This document shows positions 1 to 6,915 of a DNA stretch of 13,802 nucleotides, one piece after another. The position numbers were made by a program, and so were the translations under genes. The notes beneath the pieces were generated by a model, which saw nothing but the letters and a program-made list of their open reading frames with translations, was not told the DNA's origin and did not search any database. Positions within the stretch are counted from its first letter, which is position 1. Each line of letters opens with the position of its first letter. Source of the stretch: Paralactobacillus_A sp963926925 (lineage in GTDB: Bacteria > Bacillota > Bacilli > Lactobacillales > Lactobacillaceae); NCBI GenBank assembly GCA_963926925.1, contig CAWUZD010000019.1, forward strand, positions 1 to 13,802, written 5' to 3'.

Positions 1-1279
1 CCATAAATGGACCACCAATTTTATCATGAAAAACACTCAATAGGGATAAGAAAAATTGCGTAACAATGAAATTACCAACCCAGTTAGCCGCTGATCCTAC
101 TGAATTACCAATTCCACGCACATTTAATGGAAAAATTTCACCAATTAAAATCCACGCAACTGGACCCCAAGAAATTGCAAACCCAAAAATATAAAATGCA
201 ATAAAAATCATTGTTGGGATTGCTGATGCTTTAATACTCATTGTAAAGCTCATTATTGAAATAACAATCAATGAAATTGACATCACTACTGAACCAAATA
301 TTAAGAAAGTCTTCCGATTAAACTTATCCATAATGATGGTTGCTAAAATAGTTGTTACAAAATTAACAACACCAATTCCAACTGAAATCCAAATTGCTTT
401 ACTATCTGGAAAATCAAAACCTTTAATAAAGACTTGTGGCAAATAATAAATGACAGAATTAATACCGACTAATTGTTGTAAAAACATTATTCCCACTGCT
501 ACAAAGACGGATGGTCCAGCAACCTTAAATAATTCACGAATACCACCCTTTTGTTGTTCTTCTTGACTAGCAACGCGTTCAATGTCAGCCAATTCTTGAT
601 CAGGATTGGTATTAGTGTGTGCTCTTAAAATATGTAAGACGGTTCGTGCTTCATCACGTTGTCCAATCTGAACTAAGTAACGTGGTGATTCTGGCAATAC
701 AATTGAACCAATTAATAATAAAACAGCTGGAATTAACGCTGATCCTAACATCCAACGCCAATCAGCCCATCCTAATAAATTGTGATGTAAAAAGGCAATA
801 TTAGAAATATAGGCTAGCAAAATACCAGCAGTAGTCATTAACTGAAACATCCCCGAAATTGAACCACGATGTTTAGTCGTTGCTAATTCAGCTAAGTAAG
901 ACGGTGTTAATCCAGAAGCACCACCAACAGCCAAACCTAAAATAATTCTGGCAATTGCCATTGAAATAAAACCAACGGCAAAAGCTGACAATAAGGAACC
1001 AATAATAAATAAGATGGCCGAAATTAATAACATTTTACGCCGACCATATTTATCTGATAACGTACCAATTGACAATGCGCCAATTGATGAACCAATTAAA
1101 ACTGATGATGTTACAAAACTAGTTTGTGCAATGCTAAGGTGAAAGGCATTTTCAATTAATGGTGATGCACCTGAAATAATACCAGTGTCAAAACCAAAAA
1201 GTAAGCCACCTAACGCACCAAAAACAAAAATAAAAATTGTACTTAAATGATACACACGATGTTTTGTATTATCTACCAT
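1..1279 (-). CDS. Sugar porter family MFS transporter (partial, C-terminus off the window)
   Basis: This gene encodes a membrane transporter that probably moves a monosaccharide with protons across the cell membrane. The first 426 residues are present; about 30 to 50 C-terminal residues should lie beyond the left edge, since the family usually runs 450 to 480. Sugar-porter hallmarks are visible: GFDTGIISGA near residues 29-38, the loop DKYGRRK at 76-82, PESPRYL at 196-202 (the PETxR box), QQLVGINSVIYY at 268-279, GPVAW at 372-375 and EIFPLNVRG at 381-389. Around a dozen hydrophobic segments are expected and eleven or so can be seen. The ATG start is preceded by GGAGG seven bases upstream. It has its own promoter with a palindrome over it, suggesting control by a LacI-family or CcpA-like regulator. 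The exact sugar cannot be told; xylose, arabinose, galactose or inositol are all possible in this family. Confidence 0.9.
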   Translation of the reverse strand, partial: MVDNTKHRVYHLSTIFIFVFGALGGLLFGFDTGIISGASPLIENAFHLSIAQTSFVTSSVLIGSSIGALSIGTLSDKYGRRKMLLISAILFIIGSLLSAFAVGFISMAIARIILGLAVGGASGLTPSYLAELATTKHRGSISGMFQLMTTAGILLAYISNIAFLHHNLLGWADWRWMLGSALIPAVLLLIGSIVLPESPRYLVQIGQRDEARTVLHILRAHTNTNPDQELADIERVASQEEQQKGGIRELFKVAGPSVFVAVGIMFLQQLVGINSVIYYLPQVFIKGFDFPDSKAIWISVGIGVVNFVTTILATIIMDKFNRKTFLIFGSVVMSISLIVISIMSFTMSIKASAIPTMIFIAFYIFGFAISWGPVAWILIGEIFPLNVRGIGNSVGSAANWVGNFIVTQFFLSLLSVFHDKIGGPFM

Positions 1280-1308
1280 ATTAATCCTCCATTTAATAGT
1301 TACGTCTC

Positions 1309-1338
1309 ACTATACCACTTTTTATATAAAAATGTAAG
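1309..1338 (-). promoter_or_regulatory. Putative promoter of the sugar porter gene
   Basis: On the minus strand a -35 like CTTACA (1333-1338) is followed after 18 bases by the -10 TATAGT (1309-1314). Transcription would start near 1302, leaving a short leader with GGAGG at 1286-1290. The -35 box is part of the left arm of the neighbouring palindrome. Confidence 0.5.
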
Positions 1339-1359
1339 CGATTTATAAAAACGCTTACA
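1333..1359. promoter_or_regulatory. Split palindrome, possible operator (cre-like half-sites)
   Basis: TGTAAGCG (1333-1340) and its exact complement CGCTTACA (1352-1359) are separated by 11 A/T bases. Each arm matches the left half of the CcpA cre / LacI-family operator consensus, but the arms are about one helical turn further apart than in a normal cre. The palindrome overlaps the -35 box of the sugar porter promoter, which fits repression. On the minus strand it could also form an RNA hairpin followed by TTTTT and act as a second terminator for kup read-through. Confidence 0.45.
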
Positions 1360-1420
1360 AATTATCAAAAAATAAACTATTAAATTTCAAATTTAATTAA
1401 TTATTATTTCTATACCAATT

Positions 1421-1454
1421 AAAAAAGGTGATTGATAATTATCAATCACCTTTT
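1421..1454 (-). terminator. Intrinsic terminator of kup
   Basis: A perfect 24-base inverted repeat (1427-1450, starting GGTGATTGAT) is flanked by A-run and T-run. On the minus strand it begins about three bases after the kup stop codon and ends in six T, the classic form of a Rho-independent terminator. Confidence 0.9.
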
Positions 1455-1457
1455 ACT

Positions 1458-3545
1458 TTAAATATCTTCATCTTCGTCGTCATCATCAACTTCAGCTTTA
1501 AGTTGATCAATATCCTTATCCTGACGAAGAACACTTAATCTTCTAATTGGAACTTTACCTAAAATCAATGGTACTCGTTCTTCAACAACATCTGAATATT
1601 CAAGACCGAACCAGTTAGCTGGTGTAATTGTTATCTTTTGTAAGAATAACCGTGCTTGAATAATAGCCTTTTCAAAACCATTAATTTGCGTTGAAGGTGA
1701 TAATTCTTCTTGCAACATAACGAATGAAAAATCACCCACTTCACGATCAGGAATAGTTGTATATTTCTGTGGTTGCCGTGGCAATTCACCACTATTCATC
1801 ATGTCATTAATAATCTGTCGTAAGAAGACATTAACACGTTGTGATACTCGGAAACCAAGGTATAATTGCACATTAACAATGTAGTTAGTACCATACATTT
1901 CCGTAGTATAAGCTGCTGTATATGGTTCATCAGTTACGTTAACAGTTACAAACCAGTAAACTTGCGCACGTTTGGGCCGCTTGTCCAAAATAGAATAAAG
2001 AATGTTTTTCTTCACCTTATCATTAGCCTTAACTCGAGTCATGTAAACTAGGTTAGTTGCAAATAATGGGAAACTTTCATCATGTGATAATTCACATAAT
2101 TGTTTCTTATAGGCTAATAACGAAACATCTTTGATACGATAAGAATTATCATTCTTAATATAATCACCATATTGCCAAATAAACATGATTGTTAACAATG
2201 CAAGCGCAATTAAAGCTGTTACAAAGCCACCATGCATAAATTTAGCAGCGCTAGAAATAAAGAAGACTGTTTCAATCGATCCAAAGAATAACAGCATCAG
2301 AATTGATAAACCATAGTTGACTTTTCGCAAGCGTAAGTACTGGTACAGCAGCACGGTTGTCATCAGCATCGTGACCGTAATCGCCAGTCCGTAAGCCGCT
2401 TCCATATGTTCTGATGTTCTAAAGAAGAAGACAATCAATACACAAACAAGCCATAAAATATGGTTAACTACTGGAATATATAATTGTCCCTTAAAATTAG
2501 TTGGATATGTAATTTGTAATCTTGGAAGAATTCGTAAACGAATTGCTTCAGCAACTAATGTATAGGAACCTGATATTAATGCTTGTGAAGCAATAATCGC
2601 AGCTAACGTAGCAATTGCTACCCCAAATAACCGTAGCCAGCCTGGCATCATATCATAAAATGGGTTAAAGTCTGATAGATGTTGGAAATAACCAGAAGCT
2701 TGGTTATGTTCAATCCAAACTGCTTGACCACAGTAGTTCAATAATAAGCAAATATTAACGTATGGCCAACTAGCATAAATATTACCACGACCAACGTGAC
2801 CAACATCAGAATATAAAGCTTCAGCCCCAGTGGTTGCTAGGAAAACATTCCCAAGAATTAATAAGCCCATTTTATTTTCAGGGCTAATTAATAATTTAAC
2901 TGCATAATATGGATTAATAGCACGTAAAACAGTTAAGTCACCACACATATAAATAAAGCCAATAACGCCTAAGAACGTAAACCATACTAACATGATTGGT
3001 CCAAAAGCTTTCCCAATCATTTCAGTCCCATACCGTTGAATAATGAATAAAAACGATAAAATAGCAATCGTAACAATAATGACTTGTGTTTGCGTTGTAA
3101 TCAATACATGTTTTGCAACAGGAACACCGCGTAGTCCTTCAATCGCAGTAGTAACAGTTACGGCTGGTGTTAACATCCCATCAGCCAATAATGCTGCGCC
3201 GCCCACCATTGCGGGTACAATTAACCAACGAGCCCGACGTCGTACTAATGTGTATAAAGCAAAGATCCCACCTTCACCTTTATTGTCAGCTCGTAATGCA
3301 ATTAAAACATACTTAATTGTAGTGATAATCATTAATGTCCAAAAAATTAATGAAATACTGCCAATCAAAAAATCCTGATCAACATGTTCAATACCACCAT
3401 TACCCTGAATAATTGCCTTCATAACGTACAAAGGTGAAGTACCAATATCACCATAAACTACGCCTAAAGTGATCAATAATCCAGCCGCGGTTATGCGATT
3501 ACGATTTTTTTTAGCAGCATTTGCTTGTGCATTACTATCTGCCAA
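1458..3545 (-). CDS. kup: Kup-family potassium uptake protein
   Basis: The product is a KUP/HAK/KT-type potassium importer of the cytoplasmic membrane, thought to work as a K+/H+ symporter. The 695 residues match the family length. Conserved parts are the first membrane segment GDIGTSPLY (32-40), NKGEGGIFALY (88-98) and GGAALLADGMLTPAVTV (115-131). About twelve membrane segments fill roughly residues 20-450, followed by a cytoplasmic domain of about 240 residues that ends in a run of acidic residues (DDDDEDED). The start is TTG, chosen because GAGGTGAT lies seven bases upstream and the only nearby ATG overlaps that site and runs into a stop. The gene stands alone between two terminators. In related lactic bacteria Kup proteins are inhibited by cyclic di-AMP; nothing in this sequence proves that here. 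No ydaO-type riboswitch is visible in the 170-base upstream gap. Confidence 0.95.
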   Translation of the reverse strand: MADSNAQANAAKKNRNRITAAGLLITLGVVYGDIGTSPLYVMKAIIQGNGGIEHVDQDFLIGSISLIFWTLMIITTIKYVLIALRADNKGEGGIFALYTLVRRRARWLIVPAMVGGAALLADGMLTPAVTVTTAIEGLRGVPVAKHVLITTQTQVIIVTIAILSFLFIIQRYGTEMIGKAFGPIMLVWFTFLGVIGFIYMCGDLTVLRAINPYYAVKLLISPENKMGLLILGNVFLATTGAEALYSDVGHVGRGNIYASWPYVNICLLLNYCGQAVWIEHNQASGYFQHLSDFNPFYDMMPGWLRLFGVAIATLAAIIASQALISGSYTLVAEAIRLRILPRLQITYPTNFKGQLYIPVVNHILWLVCVLIVFFFRTSEHMEAAYGLAITVTMLMTTVLLYQYLRLRKVNYGLSILMLLFFGSIETVFFISSAAKFMHGGFVTALIALALLTIMFIWQYGDYIKNDNSYRIKDVSLLAYKKQLCELSHDESFPLFATNLVYMTRVKANDKVKKNILYSILDKRPKRAQVYWFVTVNVTDEPYTAAYTTEMYGTNYIVNVQLYLGFRVSQRVNVFLRQIINDMMNSGELPRQPQKYTTIPDREVGDFSFVMLQEELSPSTQINGFEKAIIQARLFLQKITITPANWFGLEYSDVVEERVPLILGKVPIRRLSVLRQDKDIDQLKAEVDDDDEDEDI

Positions 3546-3550
3546 AATTA

Positions 3551-3558
3551 ATCACCTC
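3551..3558 (-). promoter_or_regulatory. Ribosome binding site deciding the kup TTG start
   Basis: The minus strand reads GAGGTGAT here, a strong match to the 16S rRNA tail. Its GAGGTG core is seven bases before TTG at 3545, and no in-frame ATG or GTG has comparable support. Confidence 0.75.
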
Positions 3559-3640
3559 ATTTTAAATAAGAACATAAAAGTTATTTTAACACTAATCATT
3601 CTAAAAATACTATTAGAGTCTTATAAAGTAATTTTTATAA

Positions 3641-3656
3641 CAATTAGCATTAATTG
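3641..3656. repeat. Short inverted repeat upstream of kup
   Basis: CAATTA and TAATTG are separated by four bases. The repeat lies between a possible -35 TTTACA (3655-3660) and -10 TATAAA (3634-3639) of kup on the minus strand. Their 15-base spacing is shorter than ideal, so both promoter and operator are tentative. The rest of the 170-base gap upstream of kup is AT-rich and holds no gene that I can see. Confidence 0.2.
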
Positions 3657-3670
3657 TAAATAGTAAACAC

Positions 3671-3710
3671 AAAAAATCCTACTGCTTAACATAAGCCAGT
3701 AGGATTTTTT
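3671..3710 (-). terminator. Intrinsic terminator of the APC permease gene
   Basis: On the minus strand AATCCTACT pairs with AGTAGGATT. After one bulged base an inner five-base stem (GCTTA/TAAGC) closes a three-base loop, and six T follow. It lies directly after the permease stop codon. Confidence 0.88.
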
Positions 3711-3715
3711 AGTAA

Positions 3716-5344
3716 TTATTCTTTATTTAAAGTCTTTTCAGGTTTACCAATGCAAACAATTAATACTAAACCAATAATAGTAATAATTGCGACATATAAC
3801 CACCGCAATGATAACTTGGTACCACCAAGATAAAAGTCACTAATCATTGCAATTAAGAGGATAACAATCATTGCAACCCATTGTTGTTTAGTAAAGGCTT
3901 CACCAATACGACTCCGTTCTTCACGCCGCCGTACATATGGCATTACTGCACCTAAACCAATTAACACAATAATAGCAATAATATTAATAACTAATTCATA
4001 CCACCAAGTATCTGAGAATTGGGCAACATCTTGTGGAGCAATTCCTAATACTGTAGCTACTGCAGTAACAATTAACATCCACCAGCCAACAGCTAATGCT
4101 AATGTCCGATTCTTAATAAAGACATATTCTGATGGATATTGTTCTTGTTTTTGCCGCATCTTAATGAATGCATAGAAAATCCAGCAAGTTACACCTGGTG
4201 AAATAATGCCATTTAAGTTTAACAACCAGTTAAAGATATCATTCATATCAGGTAAGAAAATACCTAATCCAATAATAAAGGCACTTAATACACAAGTTAA
4301 GATATAACCATTAATTGGCAAACCGGCTTCATTTTTCTTTTGCAAGAATTTTGGCATATATTTATTACCAGTATCAACAATTAACATCCGTGTCATTGCA
4401 TCTAGCAAAACTGCTAATAATGCAGCCATATAGAATACTTGTGTCCAAGCAAAGCAATACATAAAGAAATTACCCATATGGAATTGCCGACCTAATGCTT
4501 GGAAAGCATAATATGAACCGTTCATCTTTAAATCATTTGGTAAATGATGAGCATTAAAGAATACACCTAAAGAGAATGAACCAAAAATAGTTAAGAAAGC
4601 AGTCATGACACAAAGCATAATCATTGCCTTTGGAAAATCACGACCAGGTTTCTTCATTCTAGTAACAAATGGGGCAACTAATTCAGCACCATTCATTGCA
4701 AAGATTAACATCCCAACAGTTGAGAAGTACTTAAAATTAAATTTAGGCAAAATAGCATGCACATTCATTGGTTGTGTAGCAATATGACCACCCATGGCAA
4801 TTGAAGTAAATGTCATGATAACAAATAAAACAGTCATACCAAACATCGCAACCCCACCAATAGTACTTAAAACTTCTAATGAGTGCTTGAAACGTGATTG
4901 AATAAAAATAAAAATAACAAAAACAGTTAAACTAAGTAATGCAAAAAGACTATTAGACAAAGTATTTTCAAGCGCATCACTACCATTAAAAGCCCAGCCT
5001 AAGCCGACAACAATAGAGTTAGCAGTATCAACAACATAAGGAATTGAAGCAGCCCAGTATGTCCATGCTGTAAAGTAGCCAAGGAATTCGCCACTAGTGC
5101 CACATACCCATGAACTTAGGCCACCACCATCATCCTTAAATGATGATCCTAATTGACCAACCATTAATGAATAAGGAATGACATAACAAAAAAGCATAAT
5201 TATCCAAGAGGTAATAACACTTAAACCTTGGTTTTGAAAGTTATAAATTAAATCATCGAAGCCAATAACAGTAACGAAATCCATTAACGCTAATACTGGC
5301 CACGTAATATATGATTTATTAGGTTGGTTATTAATATTCTCCAC
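3716..5344 (-). CDS. APC superfamily amino acid permease
   Basis: This is a polytopic membrane protein of 542 residues with about twelve to fourteen hydrophobic segments, belonging to the amino acid-polyamine-organocation superfamily. Visible family signs are GGGLSSWV at 73-80 (the conserved GG-x-W loop after the second membrane segment) and the segment around 211-240, where FAMNGAE is followed by KKPGRDFPKA, the usual ExxxNPxRxxP-like region. It is longer than the common 450 to 480 residue permeases, closer in size to glutamate/GABA-type antiporters, with an extended C-terminal half. Substrate is not readable from the sequence; an amino acid or amine is likely. Translation probably starts at GTG, with AGGAGG nine bases upstream. 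The gene is a single transcription unit with its own promoter and terminator. No decarboxylase gene sits beside it, so a role in acid resistance is not supported by context. Confidence 0.88.
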   Translation of the reverse strand: MENINNQPNKSYITWPVLALMDFVTVIGFDDLIYNFQNQGLSVITSWIIMLFCYVIPYSLMVGQLGSSFKDDGGGLSSWVCGTSGEFLGYFTAWTYWAASIPYVVDTANSIVVGLGWAFNGSDALENTLSNSLFALLSLTVFVIFIFIQSRFKHSLEVLSTIGGVAMFGMTVLFVIMTFTSIAMGGHIATQPMNVHAILPKFNFKYFSTVGMLIFAMNGAELVAPFVTRMKKPGRDFPKAMIMLCVMTAFLTIFGSFSLGVFFNAHHLPNDLKMNGSYYAFQALGRQFHMGNFFMYCFAWTQVFYMAALLAVLLDAMTRMLIVDTGNKYMPKFLQKKNEAGLPINGYILTCVLSAFIIGLGIFLPDMNDIFNWLLNLNGIISPGVTCWIFYAFIKMRQKQEQYPSEYVFIKNRTLALAVGWWMLIVTAVATVLGIAPQDVAQFSDTWWYELVINIIAIIVLIGLGAVMPYVRRREERSRIGEAFTKQQWVAMIVILLIAMISDFYLGGTKLSLRWLYVAIITIIGLVLIVCIGKPEKTLNKE

Positions 5345-5353
5345 CTAACTAAA

Positions 5354-5359
5354 CCTCCT
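5354..5359 (-). promoter_or_regulatory. Ribosome binding site deciding the permease GTG start
   Basis: A perfect AGGAGG on the minus strand is nine bases before GTG at 5344. This supports GTG as the start instead of a later methionine. Confidence 0.75.
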
Positions 5360-5385
5360 AGTTTTAAAAAATCACAACAGCCAAA

Positions 5386-5414
5386 ATTTTACGCCTTATC
5401 CTTTTAATAAGCAA
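5386..5414 (-). promoter_or_regulatory. Putative promoter of the APC permease gene
   Basis: On the minus strand TTGCTT (5409-5414) and TAAAAT (5386-5391) are 17 bases apart. The -10 is good and the -35 matches only in its first three bases. It lies just after the lepB terminator, where an independent promoter is expected. Confidence 0.45.
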
Positions 5415-5419
5415 TAACA

Positions 5420-5452
5420 AAAAAGCGTTGCACTTTAAATGCAACGCTTTTT
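5420..5452 (-). terminator. Intrinsic terminator of lepB
   Basis: Arms AAAAAGCGTTGCA and TGCAACGCTTTTT pair perfectly around a seven-base loop. On the minus strand the hairpin ends in a T-run and begins a few bases after the lepB stop. Confidence 0.9.
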
Positions 5453-5454
5453 AA

Positions 5455-6018
5455 TTAATATATTTTGAATTTATTTAGTGGCCAGTATCGTAATTTAACA
5501 ACACCAACAACCCCATCTTGTTTTACAAAGCCAAAATAACGGCTGTCCTTTGAAACAGGGCGATTATCACCTAATACAAAGTATTCACCCTTTGGTACTT
5601 TAGAAACGCCTAATATTTGCTTTAACGTAAAGTTTGCTGTAAACGGTAAACCATTATTGGTATATTGATCAACAAAACTTTTTTGTAAATATGGTTGTGC
5701 TGTTTTTTTACCATTGATGTATAATTCATTATTTTTAACAGCTACACTATCACCAGGTAAACCTATAACACGCTTAATATAAAACTCACCTGGAGCATCA
5801 GGAGCTTTAATAATTACAACATCATTACGTTTAATCTTAGCATGACGAAAGGCAATCAAACGATCACCCTGTTCAAAATTTGGTTCCATTGATGGGCCAA
5901 ATACTTCTTCATTCGCAATAACATATTTTAATAATAGCTGCGTAACAAATAATGCTGCCGCAAAAATAATTATTATTTGAAATAATGACTTAAAAAATTC
6001 AACTACTTTACGACTCAA
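5455..6018 (-). CDS. lepB: Type I signal peptidase
   Basis: This membrane-anchored serine protease cuts signal peptides from secreted proteins on the outer face of the membrane. An N-terminal membrane segment (about residues 12-35 of this form) is followed by GPSMEP with the catalytic serine, then YIKRVIGLPGD with the catalytic lysine, then the box GDNRPVSKDSR. The order and the Ser/Lys dyad are complete, and the size fits small Gram-positive type I peptidases with one membrane anchor. An open frame reaches GTG at 6030, but AAAGGTG covers that codon, leaving no spacing. TTG at 6018, nine bases after this site, is my preferred start (187 residues; 191 if GTG is used). The gene is transcribed away from the 95-residue gene at 6140 and ends in its own terminator. 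Signal peptidase is usually essential; other copies may exist outside the window. Confidence 0.93.
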   Translation of the reverse strand: MSRKVVEFFKSLFQIIIIFAAALFVTQLLLKYVIANEEVFGPSMEPNFEQGDRLIAFRHAKIKRNDVVIIKAPDAPGEFYIKRVIGLPGDSVAVKNNELYINGKKTAQPYLQKSFVDQYTNNGLPFTANFTLKQILGVSKVPKGEYFVLGDNRPVSKDSRYFGFVKQDGVVGVVKLRYWPLNKFKIY

Positions 6019-6027
6019 TGAAGTCAA

Positions 6028-6034
6028 CACCTTT
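6028..6034 (-). promoter_or_regulatory. Ribosome binding site bearing on the lepB start
   Basis: AAAGGTG on the minus strand overlaps the upstream GTG candidate (6028-6030) and lies nine bases before TTG at 6018. It can serve the TTG but hardly the GTG. Confidence 0.5.
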
Positions 6035-6089
6035 CGTACATGCTCATATTTATTTTACTACTTTATATTAGTAACTCCATGTTTTTTTA

Positions 6090-6118
6090 TTAACATAACT
6101 TTTTCATTAAAATATAAT
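6090..6118 (+). promoter_or_regulatory. Promoter of the 95-residue orphan gene
   Basis: TTAACA (6090-6095) and a perfect TATAAT (6113-6118) are 17 bases apart, close to the vegetative consensus. GAAAGGA at 6125-6131 follows as ribosome binding site. The 109-base gap is shared with the divergent lepB, whose promoter I cannot place well (TAAAAT near 6045 is a weak -10 candidate). Confidence 0.75.
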
Positions 6119-6139
6119 TAGTTTGAAAGGATTGATTTT

Positions 6140-6427
6140 ATGGCAAAAGTTTATGATGTTGCGTTTCATACAATTGATGGCAAAGCAATTATTAAACGCG
6201 GTGTAACTTCTGAACATACTGATGAACATGTCTGGGAAGATGCAGCCGAAAAGTTTGATGATAATCACATCTATGTAAGAATGAATGATAAAACATTAGT
6301 ATGTTTAAATCGTAAGTATATTGTAAGAATTGATATGACAGCAGTCGAAGGACCTGTCGAAAAAGCAATTAAGCGGCGTGATGAATTTCAAAATGTCGTT
6401 TATACATTTTCAGAAATGGGCTTATAA
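6140..6427 (+). CDS. Small hypothetical protein, 95 residues
   Basis: I do not recognise this protein. It is the only plus-strand gene in the window. It is supported by a near-consensus promoter, GAAAGGA nine bases before the ATG, and a hairpin after the stop. It has no signal peptide or membrane segment, so it is probably cytoplasmic. By eye it could fold as a beta-hairpin (about 4-20, turn at IDG), a charged helix (about 24-38, rich in Glu, Asp and His), two strands (44-66, with one Cys) and a charged C-terminal helix (71-83). Its residues 8-17 resemble residues 18-27 of the convergent 73-residue protein. Divergent lepB gives no functional clue. Coding character is clear, but function is unknown. 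Confidence 0.8.
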   Translation: MAKVYDVAFHTIDGKAIIKRGVTSEHTDEHVWEDAAEKFDDNHIYVRMNDKTLVCLNRKYIVRIDMTAVEGPVEKAIKRRDEFQNVVYTFSEMGL

Positions 6428-6431
6428 AAAT

Positions 6432-6469
6432 TAAAGTGCGCTGGTTTTCAATTAAATCAGCGCACTTTA
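6432..6469. terminator. Bidirectional terminator between convergent small genes
   Basis: Arms TAAAGTGCGCTG (6432-6443) and CAGCGCACTTTA (6458-6469) pair perfectly over 12 bases, and further inner pairs reduce the loop. T-rich sequence lies on both sides, though the runs are short. The position between two convergent genes fits termination in both directions. Confidence 0.75.
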
Positions 6470-6514
6470 TTTCATCATGGTCATTAATCAGAATTACCTT
6501 CCGTTCTTTTATTA

Positions 6515-6736
6515 TTAATTATTTTTAAGGCAAGTAACTTTAACATGAATTGGGCAATCAAGGTTAATTGAATTGGCATATGCACAAATAATATAACGTT
6601 TCATTTCAGCACATGCTTCATGCCGATTCATATTATGGCAAATACGATGTTCATGTAAAGTATCACCATTCAAGCTCTTAAATGTCGCATTAACTTCTAA
6701 ATCAGTATTACCAATTAAATTAGCTAATAAAGACAT
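6515..6736 (-). CDS. Small Cys/His-rich hypothetical protein, 73 residues
   Basis: I do not recognise this protein. Expression signals are strong: AGGAGG-type site (GGAGG at 6744-6748) seven bases before ATG, and a promoter with extended -10 upstream. It contains five cysteines (33, 42, 51, 61, 69) and five histidines (28, 30, 34, 39, 64), unusual for a 73-residue cytoplasmic protein of a lactic bacterium and compatible with metal binding, though no standard CxxC finger is present. A likely layout is beta-hairpin (13-32, turn at NGD), helix (about 38-54) and strand (63-70). There is no signal peptide. It is convergent with the 95-residue gene and separated from rpsI by a strong terminator, so it is its own transcription unit. 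Confidence 0.75.
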   Translation of the reverse strand: MSLLANLIGNTDLEVNATFKSLNGDTLHEHRICHNMNRHEACAEMKRYIICAYANSINLDCPIHVKVTCLKNN

Positions 6737-6771
6737 TATTACACCTCCTCTGTTTTCTAAGGACGCTAATA

Positions 6772-6800
6772 GTTATAACACTGATTTTTATTGATAACAA
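6772..6800 (-). promoter_or_regulatory. Promoter of the 73-residue Cys/His-rich gene
   Basis: On the minus strand TTGTTA (6795-6800) and TATAAC (6772-6777) are 17 bases apart, with TG one base before the -10 (extended -10). It lies between the rpsI terminator and the gene. Confidence 0.6.
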
Positions 6801-6804
6801 TGCT

Positions 6805-6833
6805 ATGATTATTACATTAGTATTACATGATTA
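6805..6833. repeat. Phased direct repeats upstream of the 73-residue gene
   Basis: TATTACAT occurs at 6810-6817 and 6821-6828 (11-base period), and ATGATTA at 6805-6811 and 6827-6833 (22-base period). The repeats lie just upstream of the -35 box, where an activator would bind. An inverted repeat GATTAACTAATC follows at 6829-6840. Confidence 0.4.
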
Positions 6834-6844
6834 ACTAATCATAA

Positions 6845-6881
6845 AAAAATAGCTTTGTTCATTATGAACAAAGCTATTTTT
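6845..6881 (-). terminator. Intrinsic terminator of rplM-rpsI
   Basis: A 17-base perfect stem (6845-6861 with 6865-6881; arm contains TAGCTTTGTTCA) has a three-base loop and T-runs on both sides. It lies 34 bases beyond the rpsI stop and is the strongest terminator in the window. Confidence 0.92.
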
Positions 6882-6915
6882 AATAACATATTCGCACAAA
6901 CGCCAATAATAAATA

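Noticed and set aside
619..804. Plus-strand frame inside the sugar porter gene
   Set aside because: It is antisense to a gene whose protein has all sugar-porter motifs in the other strand.
3043..3378. Open frame of 111 codons on the plus strand inside kup
   Set aside because: It lies fully antisense to the conserved Kup coding region, has no ribosome binding site, and its product shows no recognisable features.
3546..3670. Cyclic di-AMP (ydaO) riboswitch upstream of kup
   Set aside because: The gap is short and very AT-rich and I see none of the conserved GC-rich helices of that riboswitch.
5345..5419. T-box leader upstream of the amino acid permease
   Set aside because: There is no T-box sequence and no antiterminator hairpin, and the gap between the lepB terminator and the start is too short.
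6031..6139. Strong promoter for lepB in the divergent gap
   Set aside because: Only a TAAAAT -10 candidate without a matching -35 could be found, so it is not listed as a feature.
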